Assembly (NCBI GenBank): GCA_037044905.1
Contig: JBAOKB010000055.1
Span: 1-64,000 of the forward strand
Length of the DNA stretch: 64,000 nt
Source: Hortaea werneckii
Lineage: Eukaryota > Ascomycota > Dothideomycetes > Mycosphaerellales > Teratosphaeriaceae
Direction: 5' to 3'
Part shown: positions 9,738-18,941 of the stretch, one piece after another
Numbering within the stretch: position 1 is the stretch's first letter
Layout of the letters: every line of letters begins with the position of its first letter
Notes under the pieces: generated by a model
The model's database searches: none
What the model was told of the DNA's origin: nothing
What the model saw: only the letters and a program-made list of their open reading frames with translations
Position numbers and translations under genes: made by a program

Positions 9738-10917
9738 AGTAGGTACAAATAGCAGGAGAGGCAATGATACTGAAGCTGTACGGTCCTGGGTCTAAGCCAG
9801 GCTCCCTTGATTCCTTTATGTATTTCAATAATGCCTCTTCTGCCATGCTTCTCCAGCAGGCAACCCCGCACATCATCTCATGGCAGGCTACACAGGCCCG
9901 TCGTTCCGATTCTACAGCAAGGATCTGGATTGGAAGAGGCTTTGCTACCCCTCCGGTTGTTCCTAGATCATGCGCATATATCTGGGGAAAAGCCGCGCTA
10001 AATCAAATTTGCAGAGGCTCCGGTCTCGAACAGGAAGGCGCATGTTCGCCAAAGTATTGCGGATAAATGCCTTGCAGCTCAATCCCTGCGTGTGCTGTCA
10101 CACGTTCGTCAAAAGCGAAATAGAGCAATAACACACATGCAGGTTGACATTATGTTTGGCAATGCCTAGCCACTGGGCTTCCAGAAGCGAGGTCAAAACA
10201 ATGCTGGTAAATACTCTCTGTGGGGGGCCGCATTCAGGGTTTTGAGATTGGCCGGGTATATCAGAATCGTGGCCTGGTCTTTCCAGCCTGGAGAAGTGGT
10301 GCCAGCTTCAGCCAAATTAACGTATGCAGTGCGTCTACTCTCTGTCTATGCCGCCGAATACGGTGACACCTGTGAAGCGACTGATTCGAAGGTAAGAATT
10401 CCAACTACATGTTTCTTAACCTTCCAAAACCTTGACAATTTTCTTCTCACCCTGGGAACAAGATCAGGAGAGTAGTCCAGGATGGTCGTTTTACCTGTGG
10501 CGCTGCTCAAGCGGGATTGATCGAGCTTCGCAAATAACGGCAACTCGCCTCTGCTTCCTTGATGTCGATTGACTGCCCATTTCGACGACCATCTCGAGCC
10601 GGAAGGGTTGTTTACGCGTGGCACGGCGAGGAAGACGGGCAGTCACAAAAGAGGGTTGAGAGCGTGGAGGAAGGTCAAGACGGCAATACGGGACTAACGG
10701 GAGCTACCGACGTCACTTCCACTGGAGATCTCAATCCCGCTTCCCTGTTCTAGCCACCGGGCCAACCACATGGCCTGGAACTTGTAGATCGATCTGCGCC
10801 TCTCCACTTTGATCTACACCACAGGCACAACCGGCACTTGCTTCAGCGTTTCAGGCCCATACCACAGCAGATTAGTCGAGCATCCTCGCGACACATCATT
10901 GCACTCGAGAGCATGAG
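9738..10917. promoter_or_regulatory. Divergent promoter region, GH7 cellulase / Spo71-like gene
   Basis: 1.2 kb without a supportable gene. It serves the cellulase leftward (TATA-like TACATAAAG near 9815, read on the minus strand) and the PH-domain gene rightward. The right end carries a two-codon uORF (10913-10921). Confidence 0.5.
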
Positions 10918-10921
10918 ATGA
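10913..10921 (+). promoter_or_regulatory. Minimal uORF overlapping the main start codon
   Basis: The string ATGAGATGA contains an upstream ATG-AGA-TGA ORF. Its stop codon overlaps the main ATG at 10918-10920 in the form ATGA. A scanning ribosome that used the first ATG would terminate on top of the real start, an arrangement that permits local reinitiation and usually dampens translation. Direct sequence observation; the regulatory effect is inference. Confidence 0.5.
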
Positions 10922-13896
10922 CTACCCTCCCCCCGGACTCGTACACTGCCCGTCGCCTAACCCACTGCACACCCGAACATCTCCACGATACAAGCAGGCG
11001 AACTTTCATTGGACCCATCCCCGAAGGCTGGCTCAAGAGCCACCGAAAGCAATGGTACAAGAAATATGTCACTGGGAGCGTCAGTAGAACACCCACGTTC
11101 ACGGCGGCACAATCAGCACAACCGGCAGATGCCCAGGACGTTCAACAACCACACGACGTGGCTGATGAGCCGCCGCTGCCATCCAACCACAGCGCGGAAA
11201 CCAATCCCACCGAGGTAGCGACTAGCACGACCAGTCTACTTCACAGCCAACATAATGGGAGTCGAAATGACAGCGCGATCCAACAGGACCGACAGCGGGA
11301 TGCGCAGCCTCCCGCAGACGCCGCTGCGAAACCGGCCGACATGGGCGGCTTGCAACAGCGTCCATCTGATATGCTGCGATTCAACCAGGCCTTGAACAAG
11401 GTCCCTAAAGTTAGATTTCATGAGTCGACCAAGTTCCAGCTTCGAGCACGGGCGCAGCGCTTAGCAGCACGTGGAAATCTACGAAGTAGCAAGGTCAAGG
11501 ACGGCGAGGTACTGAAGATGGATCGAATGCTAGTCCGAACGGAGATCACACGGCAGACTATAGGGACCGAATTTGACGAGCGAATGAGCGCCAGCACGGA
11601 GACAAAAGCCATGGATAAGTGGAGAGAGTATGTGGTTGTGTGCCGCAAGCATACCGAGGACGATGCGCAATCAGTGTTACAGCTTTACCAAACCAGAGTC
11701 ATCACAGCACGGTCGAAAAATGTCGGTACCACCAAGAGCAGAGCCAAAGTTCAGATTTTGCTGAGCCCAAAGCGCACCCGCGTAGATCTATTCTCGAGCT
11801 TGGACAAAACGCTGTGCATCTGGAAGACGGAGAACGCGCGAACTACAATCTACTACCTTCGACCACAATCAGGGGCAACTTCGGTAGAGTGGTATACCTT
11901 CCTTCGTAGTGCGCTTGGATGGAAACGAGCGCAGATGCTGGAAATCAAGGTGCCAGATCTCAGCGTTAGTTTACGTCTGGACGATCCTTTCCGAGCAATG
12001 GAGATTTCGCGGACGTTGGCAGAGGCTGCCGATGGCGATGACGATGCGCTAGCAAAGGCATACACTGAGGAGCGAGGCGCTGCAGGAGCTATCGTATCTC
12101 GATGTATCGAAATGCTGAAGCAGTCACCAGAGTGGGCGGACATACTCAAAGCCTGGGCGCAGAGTGGTCGGATCGGACTTGCCTGGAAGCGGTACGACCG
12201 ATTGGAGTGGGTGCATGGCGCTGTGGAGCAGAGAATGTACGGTACCATCGCTATGGCGAGAACCCACGACCTTGAGCTTCGTCCGAAGTGTCATTATCCC
12301 ATGAAAGCGACATCACGCAACGGCAACAAGCTGAAAGAGCCCGCGCCAGTAGAGGGGTTTCTTATCCGCTTGACATCGCAAAAAGGTCATGAGAAACGGC
12401 TGGGAAAGATGATGTTCAAGCGACTTTACTTTGCGACGCATGATCAATACCTCGTGTTCACTCGACCAGCAAGAGCAACGCCGCCACCACCGCCTAGAAT
12501 GCGGCAAAGAGACGCGAATAATGTGCCAAGCAGCAAACAACTTGCAGGCGAAGTTCCGCGAACTTACGGCGTGGATCCCTACCCTCTGGACGAGGAGAAG
12601 CATGTAGACTGGCTAGAAGCAGCAGACGATAAATCTGCTTCTGACCAGCTGACGTGGGATCAAGAAGCCGAAAACGAAGCTGAACGCAATGCCAAGATGT
12701 TGCTATCCTGTGACGGTTTCATCAACATGGTCAATGTCCGTCGTGTGCGTAAAATGCAGCATGGTGCAGATCCGGCGGATGAGAACATTGACCAAGGAAG
12801 CGACGTCGATTTCGATCTGTCCGATAGCGAGCTTGCCCAGAACCGCGAGAGCGATGACGGCCGTACTAACGAACTGGACGACTCGCGTTGCTTCGAGCTG
12901 CTAATGAAAAACGGGCTTGTCATTCGGCTACAGACTTACGATAAACAGAGCAGGAACGAATGGATGCGACGGCTCCTCGAACTAGTGAAGTACTGGAAAG
13001 CTCGAGCAAAAGAAGACATGGATCTCCTCAAATTAGTCCGCCAGCAGAACCTCGATGCCCTCAAGATCGACGAACGCGCCGAGGCCCTGGTCGGCAGCTT
13101 CGCCTACAAGTGGGAAGTCAGCCAAAGCTTCGCCAGCTCCGCCATGTACAACCTCTGCGGGATCGCGCAATGCCGCACCATCCACCTCTCGGGCCTCCTC
13201 TTCCGCAAGCCTCGTAAACACTCCACCTTCACCCGCTGTCACGTCATTCTCTCCAATGGCCACCTGCTCGTCTTCCAAGATACCCTCCGTAAGCGCTCTG
13301 GCCGCAAGCTTGTCCACATCCACCATGAACGTATCGCCTCGATCGACTTGACGGGCTCCTACCTCTACTCCGGCCTCCTCACCGAAAACGACCTCTTGTA
13401 CGAGAACAAGACTTTCGACGCCAATCAACCCGGCCATCACGCCTTACCCCGGATCTATCTCGAGGACGGCTGGACGAGCACGGATGAAGACGCCATGACC
13501 ACCTTCGTCATCTGGCACGCTAAGAGCAAGTCCTGGTTCCGCTCCTCGCACTTCGTCGACGACGTTAGGGACAAAGCCAGTTCGGATGCGCGGGCAGCGC
13601 GGCGGGCAGAGCGTGCAGGCGGCGGCGGCGGCGCCGCCGCAGCAGCAGGAGGGCCCGATGGAAGTGGTCGCAACCAATCGTCTTCGGCGTGGATCTTGGG
13701 GAAAGGTTCCCGGACTAAGACGAAGTTCGAGCGGGTTAGTAAGTTGGGGACGACGGGCCGGAGTGTCGTTTTCAAGGCCAGGAGTCGGGCGGAGAGGGAT
13801 CGTTGGGTCAGTGCTATCCAGGTCGAAATTGAGCGGTTGGCGGCTAAGGAGCAGGAGGAGGCAGAGGATGTTAGGTTGGTGGAGGAGGGGAAGTGA
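10918..13896 (+). CDS. Spo71-like PH-domain protein
   Basis: Single exon, 992 residues. The N-terminus 'RRTFIGPIPEGWLKSHRKQW' matches the Spo7_2_N block of the yeast Spo71 family. Two pleckstrin-homology regions follow: a split one at about 470-700, ending with the helix 'SRNEWMRRLLELVKYWK', and one at about 760-985, ending 'SRAERDRWVSAIQVEI'. The segment 11-150 and the Asp/Glu-rich and Gly/Ala-rich stretches (including GGGGGAAAAAGG near residue 905) look disordered. In yeast Spo71 recruits the lipid-transfer protein Vps13 to the prospore membrane; in filamentous fungi a phosphoinositide-linked membrane-contact role is inference. A strong pyrimidine tract follows the stop. The two-codon uORF overlapping the start is unusual. 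Confidence 0.75.
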   Translation: MTTLPPDSYTARRLTHCTPEHLHDTSRRTFIGPIPEGWLKSHRKQWYKKYVTGSVSRTPTFTAAQSAQPADAQDVQQPHDVADEPPLPSNHSAETNPTEVATSTTSLLHSQHNGSRNDSAIQQDRQRDAQPPADAAAKPADMGGLQQRPSDMLRFNQALNKVPKVRFHESTKFQLRARAQRLAARGNLRSSKVKDGEVLKMDRMLVRTEITRQTIGTEFDERMSASTETKAMDKWREYVVVCRKHTEDDAQSVLQLYQTRVITARSKNVGTTKSRAKVQILLSPKRTRVDLFSSLDKTLCIWKTENARTTIYYLRPQSGATSVEWYTFLRSALGWKRAQMLEIKVPDLSVSLRLDDPFRAMEISRTLAEAADGDDDALAKAYTEERGAAGAIVSRCIEMLKQSPEWADILKAWAQSGRIGLAWKRYDRLEWVHGAVEQRMYGTIAMARTHDLELRPKCHYPMKATSRNGNKLKEPAPVEGFLIRLTSQKGHEKRLGKMMFKRLYFATHDQYLVFTRPARATPPPPPRMRQRDANNVPSSKQLAGEVPRTYGVDPYPLDEEKHVDWLEAADDKSASDQLTWDQEAENEAERNAKMLLSCDGFINMVNVRRVRKMQHGADPADENIDQGSDVDFDLSDSELAQNRESDDGRTNELDDSRCFELLMKNGLVIRLQTYDKQSRNEWMRRLLELVKYWKARAKEDMDLLKLVRQQNLDALKIDERAEALVGSFAYKWEVSQSFASSAMYNLCGIAQCRTIHLSGLLFRKPRKHSTFTRCHVILSNGHLLVFQDTLRKRSGRKLVHIHHERIASIDLTGSYLYSGLLTENDLLYENKTFDANQPGHHALPRIYLEDGWTSTDEDAMTTFVIWHAKSKSWFRSSHFVDDVRDKASSDARAARRAERAGGGGGAAAAAGGPDGSGRNQSSSAWILGKGSRTKTKFERVSKLGTTGRSVVFKARSRAERDRWVSAIQVEIERLAAKEQEEAEDVRLVEEGK

Positions 13897-14531
13897 TGAA
13901 CTGAGTGGGTGGCGCTGCCTGGACGTCTTTTCCTTTTTTTTTTCCTTCTTTCCTTTCCTTCTTCTTCTCCTTCTCTTTTCACCTTCTCTGATTTCTTCTT
14001 CTTCCTCTTGGAACACACTTCTTCTTCCCTTTCTCTCCCCGCGAAACAGCGATTTTGCATCTGGGCCACTTTGGGATTTGCATCTTTACATAGCGCGGGC
14101 GCTTTTCAAGCGAGTCTGTACTTTTAGATACCCGGTTCTGGCATTATGGATAAGAGAGAGCGGGAACAGGCATAATCAAGAGGGCTAATTGCGGGGGGTT
14201 AATGTGCATTTGTCTTCAGAGCACCCTGATATAATTAGGACTGGTGTAGGTCTTATACAGCACACGTGCATGGATTTGTTAATAGTCATCCGTCAATGCC
14301 ATTGGTGTTCACTTGAACTTGGTTATGACTTGATCAGACGGGATACGGAATGTGTATTGAGTAGTCGGTCTTTAGGAAAGAAACAACTGCCTCTTCGCAT
14401 TATTTCAATAGGCGTGTTACGGGGCAGTGAGAATCTCTGGGACCGGGTGTAAAGACTCGTTACACATCTATCATCCAATATGTCCAGTCATGGGTATCAT
14501 GATCATGCACCTCCGCTCTTTGCTTAACTCC
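13897..14531. other. Convergent intergenic region with pyrimidine tract
   Basis: About 13927-14040 is a long C/T-rich tract read in the direction of the Spo71-like gene, probably its 3'UTR and termination zone. The antisense ORFs here are low-complexity shadows. The remainder belongs to the 3' flank of the proteinase-inhibitor gene. Confidence 0.5.
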
Positions 14532-14926
14532 CTACTGCGTCGTAACCTGCTTATCATCCTCGACGTTGATGTGCTCGTTGCTGCTCAGCGTGTGGACTTT
14601 GTCCGCTGGGAACTCGGCCCTAATGTGAGCAAAGGAGACCTGGTCAGTACACGATCCTGCATCGACTCATTGTAGGGAAAACGCTTTGGGATGCAGGTAC
14701 AGGATCGTCCTGATTCGCTGGGGTCCACGTACGTGAAGCCTTTCACAAGCTTGAACTCGTGCACAATCTTGCCGCCTTGGTCGGAACATTGCTTCTTGGC
14801 GGCTTCGAGCTGGTCGGCGCTGGCGCCTTCCTTGAGAGAGACCTATTTGGTACGGTGCTGTCAGACGGTGTCCTATCAAGGGCATGGGTGGGGCAGGATG
14901 GGAGGCAGTACGTTGATCGTGGGCAT
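14532..14926 (-). CDS. PBI2: Proteinase inhibitor I9 family (Pbi2/IB2-like)
   Basis: Three exons: 14926-14912 (only 15 nt), 14842-14733 and 14619-14532. Introns have donors GTACTG and GTACGT, and acceptors AATAG and ATTAG. The spliced CDS of 213 nt gives 70 residues, MPTINVSLKEGAS...VTTQ. The parts fit the subtilisin-propeptide-like I9 fold: first strand 'TINVSLKEGAS', helix 'DQLEAAKKQC', strands 'GGKIVHEFKLVKGFTAEFP' and a C-terminal strand after 'LSSNEHINVE'. Yeast Pbi2 inhibits vacuolar proteinase B and also takes part in vacuole inheritance and fusion; the same cytosolic or vacuolar role is expected here. There is no signal peptide. It is divergent from BMS1 across about 400 bp. Confidence 0.88.
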
Positions 14927-15332
14927 CTTGAGCCGGGGACTGGAATGGAGGAGTCGACGGAGGGGAAGTATCGTGGATCGAAGTCTTGTCTAGTTGGAGG
15001 TTTGCGGTGCTGACAACAGAGCAGGTGGAGTGTATTGTATAGCAGAATGCTGCGGCCTATCTATTGCCCACCTCCCACTCCCAGCCCACAACAGCCCACC
15101 CTGCACAGTGACGTGAGTTGTCCCGGCCGAGTCGAGTCTATGGGCGGTCTATCGTGCATCTCCCGGCAGTAGATAAGAGAGGATCTACCCGCTATCTCCG
15201 CTCAAACGCCGGCTGAACTTTTCGAGCGCGAACTTCTGAAGCTACCGGCCGTCTGCTTTGCTTTCTGCCAGCGACAGCGACGCTACACTGTGCGCTCCAA
15301 TTTGCTGCTGTGCGAGCGCATTCCCGCTCACA
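14927..15332. promoter_or_regulatory. Divergent promoter, PBI2-like / BMS1
   Basis: 406 bp shared by the two starts. It includes a C-rich block near 15064-15100 (two CAGCCCA-type repeats). Upstream in-frame non-ATG codons of the BMS1 frame extend into it but are not a start. Confidence 0.5.
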
Positions 15333-18300
15333 ATGGCAGGCGAAGAGCAGGTGCATCGTCCGCACCGGCCGGCGAAGGAGAAGAAACAGAAGGACAAATC
15401 CCAGCCGAACCCTAAAGCCTTCGCCGTCGCCGCCCCAGGACGCCTGGCTAAGCAGGCTGGCCGCTCGAGCGATATCAAGGAGAAACGACTTCATGTGCCT
15501 CTCGTCGACCGTTTGCCGGAAGAGGCACCCCCTCTGGTGGTTGGCGTGGTCGGACCGCCTGGTGTCGGCAAGACCACTCTGATCAAAAGTCTCGTGCGCC
15601 GCTACACCAAGTCCACCATCTCCGATCCCCGGGGCCCAATTACCGTCGTGACGAGTAAGAGGCGGAGGCTCACCTTCCTCGAATGCCCGAGCGACTCCCT
15701 CGCCAGCGCCATCGATCTGGCAAAGGTGGTCGACATTGTGCTGCTTATGATTGATGGCAACTATGGCTTCGAGATGGAGACGATGGAGTTCTTATCAGTG
15801 CTCTCGAGCACCGGCATGCCAGGCAACGTCTTCGGTATCTTGACCCATCTGGATCTCTTCCGCAAGCAGGATGCCCTAAAGATGCAGAAGAAGCGGCTGA
15901 AACACCGCTTCTGGTCTGAGTTGTACCAGGGCGCAAAGCTTTTCTATCTGAGCGGTGTCATCAATGGCCGCTATCCCGACCGTGAGGTTCTGAACCTCAG
16001 CCGTTTCCTGAGCGTCATGAAGAATCCAAGGCCATTGGTGTGGAGGAACAGCCATGCATACGCCCTCGCCGACCGCATGTTGGACGTCACGCCTCCCACC
16101 GCCGTTGAGGAGAACGAAAAATGCGATCGCACCGTGGCATTGTATGGATACCTGCGTGGCACCAACTTTCCATCTCACTCAGCCCGCGTGCATGTTCCTG
16201 GTGTTGGAGACTTGGATGTCGCCGAGATAGAGGCGCTACCTGATCCTTGCCCAACCCCGTACTTCCAGCAAGCCCAGGAGAAAGCCGAGGGCACTAAAAA
16301 GAGGAGGCGCTTGGGTGAAAAGCAGAAAGTCATATACGCGCCCATGTCCGATGTGGGCGGTGTACTGGTGGACAAGGATGCTGTCTACATTGATGTCAAG
16401 AGCAACACGTTTGACGCTGATGACGACGAGACGGAGAGAGGGCTTGGTGAGCAGATGATGGTCGGATTGCAAGGTGGGAGGAAAGTGCTTGGCGAAGATG
16501 AGCAGGGCATTAGTCTGTTCGAAAAGGGCGGAAAGGTACAGGAACTGGAAGACCAAGACGATGAGACAGGTGAAGATGGCGCCAAGGATACCGGTCGCAT
16601 CGGGCATCGCAAGGCCCGAATGGCAGAGCGCAACGGCGATGAAGACGATGAGCAAGAAGACGAGGGTTTTGAAAGCGGGGAGTCTGACGATGAGGCCGAC
16701 CTTGAAAGGCTTCAGCAAGCTTCGGAGAAACACGTAGGCAAGTCCCGAAAGGATAAGGACAAAGAGGTCGCGGGCGACATAGCTTTTGCAGACTCCGACA
16801 GTGATCTTGGCTCGCTCTCCTCGGCAGACGAAGATCAGGAGCTCGAGGAGGACGACGAGGATGATGACGGCGAACTTGAAGATGAGGATGAGGACGATGA
16901 CGATGGCGAACTGCGCTGGAAGGATCGTCTGGCCGAGCGTGCGCAAGCGATGCATGGCCGCAAGCAGCCCTACCGGGTAGCAGAGCTAGCGAGGTTAATG
17001 TACGATGATATGCTCTCTACTGCCCAAGTCCTGCGCAGGTGGAAGGGCGAGGGTAGCGATGACGACACTGAAAGTGGTGCAGATGAAGATGAGGATGAAG
17101 AGGAAGGGCTATTCAAGAAGAAGAGGGAAAGTGCTGAGGAGGACGACGAGGAGAGGATGGTACCTAAGATGGATTACGAAGCTTTGGAACAGAAGTTCAC
17201 GGGCGATGAAGAAATTACAGAGAAACTAAAGAGGAGGTTTGCTCGAGGTGGCAGGGCAACAGGCGCCAATGCTGAAGATGTTGGATCGGACGATGAAGAA
17301 GATGAAGAAGGATTTGAGGGGCTTGATGAGAATGAAGATGAGGAAGGCGATGGAGAATTTGAGGATCTGGAGACTGGAGAAAAGCACGGTGGAGAGGCTG
17401 AAGAGGACAAAGATGAGCAAGACGAAGAAGCTGATCTGGAAGATGAGAGAGCGAAGAATGCCAAGAGAAAGGAAGATCTGAAGCTTCGATTCGAGGAAGA
17501 GGACCGAGAGGGCTTCCTGAATCCCAAGAATGCCAACCGCAATGCAGATGGTACAGCGGAAGAACGCGAATTTGGCGAAGACGAATGGTATGATGCTCAG
17601 AAAGCCCTTCTCCAAAAGCAGCAGGACATCAACCGTGCCGAATTCGAGAAGCTAGACGAGCATTCCCGCATCAGAGCGGAAGGGTACAAGGCCGGCACCT
17701 ATGCTCGAATCATCCTCAGTGGCGTGCCTTACGAATTTGTGGAGAACTTTAATCCTCGCTTCCCTGTCCTGATCGGAGGACTTCAGCCTACAGAGGAGCG
17801 GATGGGGTTCGTGCAAGTCCGTATCAAGCGGCACAGGTGGCACAAGAAGATCCTCAAGACCAATGATCCTCTTATCTTTTCGTTGGGCTGGAGACGATTC
17901 CAGAGTCTGCCTATCTATCACATCCACCAAGAGCGAGTGAGGCATCGCATGCTCAAATACACTCCGGAACACATGCATTGCCATGCTACGTTCTGGGCGC
18001 CACTCCATGCACCGAACACGGGATTTGTCGCTGTTCAGTCATTCTCTAACAAGAATCCTGGCTTCCGTATCGCAGCGACCGGCACCGTCTTGAGCGTTGA
18101 CGAAGGCACTGAGATTGTGAAGAAGCTGAAGCTCACCGGTCATCCTTACAAGATCTTCAAGAACACTGCTTTTGTCAAGGACATGTTCAACTCCGCTCTC
18201 GAAATTGCGAAGTTCGAAGGAGCAGGAATCAAGACCGTGTCCGGCGTGAGAGGCCAGATCAAGAAGGCACTCAGCAAACCCGAAGGCTGTTTCCGAGCCA

Positions 18301-18941
18301 CCTTTGAAGACAAGGTCTTGATGAGCGACATCATCTTCCTCCGAGCCTGGTACCCCATCCGTCCACACCGGTTCTACCTCCCCGTCACGGAGCTATTAGA
18401 GCAGGACGCAGGACTAGGCAAGACCAACGCAGAAGAGGTGAGCGACGGGAAGAAGGGCGGCGAAGGATGGCAAGGCATGCGCCTCACCGGTCAAGTCCGC
18501 GCCGAACAAGGCATCCCTACCCCAAAAGAACGCAACTCCGCCTACCGGCCCATCGAGCGCCAAGAGCGACACTTCAACCCTCTCCGCGTCCCGCGCAAAC
18601 TGCAGGCCGAACTCCCCTACAAATCGCAAATCTCCCAGATGAAGCCGCAGAAGAAGGACACGTACGTGCAGAAGCGCGCGGTGGTGCCCGGCGGCGAGGA
18701 GAAGCAGGCGAGGCGGCTGATGCAGACGGTCATGGCGCTACGGAACGAGAAGGTCGAGAAGAGGAGCAAGAAGCAGGCGGAGCGGCGGGAGCCGCATTTG
18801 AAGAAGAAGGAGGAGGAGGCGGAACGGAGACGGGAGAGGGAGAAGAGGGAGCGGGATCAGTTTTGGGCTAGGGAGGGGAGGAAGCGGAAGGGATGGAGTG
18901 AGGATGGTGGTGCTGGTGGAGGGAAGAGGCGGAAGACTTAG
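15333..18941 (+). CDS. BMS1: Ribosome biogenesis GTPase Bms1
   Basis: Single exon, 1202 residues from the ATG in context ACAATGG. The raw frame opens 25 codons earlier at a TTG, which I reject. The GTPase domain has the P-loop GPPGVGKT (74-81) and a 'THLDLF' G4-like element. An AARP2CN-type region follows at about 210-340, then a very acidic, low-complexity middle (about 390-760), then the conserved C-terminal RIBIOP/DUF663 region ('GWRRFQSLPIYHIHQE', 'FRATFEDKVLMSDIIFLRAW'), and a basic Lys/Arg/Glu tail. Bms1 works in the nucleolus in the U3 snoRNP/SSU processome, binds Rcl1, and is needed for 18S rRNA processing and 40S assembly. Length and domain order match fungal Bms1. Confidence 0.96.
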   Translation: MAGEEQVHRPHRPAKEKKQKDKSQPNPKAFAVAAPGRLAKQAGRSSDIKEKRLHVPLVDRLPEEAPPLVVGVVGPPGVGKTTLIKSLVRRYTKSTISDPRGPITVVTSKRRRLTFLECPSDSLASAIDLAKVVDIVLLMIDGNYGFEMETMEFLSVLSSTGMPGNVFGILTHLDLFRKQDALKMQKKRLKHRFWSELYQGAKLFYLSGVINGRYPDREVLNLSRFLSVMKNPRPLVWRNSHAYALADRMLDVTPPTAVEENEKCDRTVALYGYLRGTNFPSHSARVHVPGVGDLDVAEIEALPDPCPTPYFQQAQEKAEGTKKRRRLGEKQKVIYAPMSDVGGVLVDKDAVYIDVKSNTFDADDDETERGLGEQMMVGLQGGRKVLGEDEQGISLFEKGGKVQELEDQDDETGEDGAKDTGRIGHRKARMAERNGDEDDEQEDEGFESGESDDEADLERLQQASEKHVGKSRKDKDKEVAGDIAFADSDSDLGSLSSADEDQELEEDDEDDDGELEDEDEDDDDGELRWKDRLAERAQAMHGRKQPYRVAELARLMYDDMLSTAQVLRRWKGEGSDDDTESGADEDEDEEEGLFKKKRESAEEDDEERMVPKMDYEALEQKFTGDEEITEKLKRRFARGGRATGANAEDVGSDDEEDEEGFEGLDENEDEEGDGEFEDLETGEKHGGEAEEDKDEQDEEADLEDERAKNAKRKEDLKLRFEEEDREGFLNPKNANRNADGTAEEREFGEDEWYDAQKALLQKQQDINRAEFEKLDEHSRIRAEGYKAGTYARIILSGVPYEFVENFNPRFPVLIGGLQPTEERMGFVQVRIKRHRWHKKILKTNDPLIFSLGWRRFQSLPIYHIHQERVRHRMLKYTPEHMHCHATFWAPLHAPNTGFVAVQSFSNKNPGFRIAATGTVLSVDEGTEIVKKLKLTGHPYKIFKNTAFVKDMFNSALEIAKFEGAGIKTVSGVRGQIKKALSKPEGCFRATFEDKVLMSDIIFLRAWYPIRPHRFYLPVTELLEQDAGLGKTNAEEVSDGKKGGEGWQGMRLTGQVRAEQGIPTPKERNSAYRPIERQERHFNPLRVPRKLQAELPYKSQISQMKPQKKDTYVQKRAVVPGGEEKQARRLMQTVMALRNEKVEKRSKKQAERREPHLKKKEEEAERRREREKRERDQFWAREGRKRKGWSEDGGAGGGKRRKT

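Noticed and set aside
13444..14069. Minus-strand ORFs of about 190-204 codons
   Set aside because: Antisense to the Spo71-like C-terminus and its pyrimidine tract; Lys/Arg/Glu runs are the complement of C/T repeats.
16236..16955. 239-codon hydrophobic minus-strand ORF inside BMS1
   Set aside because: The complement of Asp/Glu codons reads as Leu/Val/Ile; a classic shadow of an acidic region, not a membrane protein.
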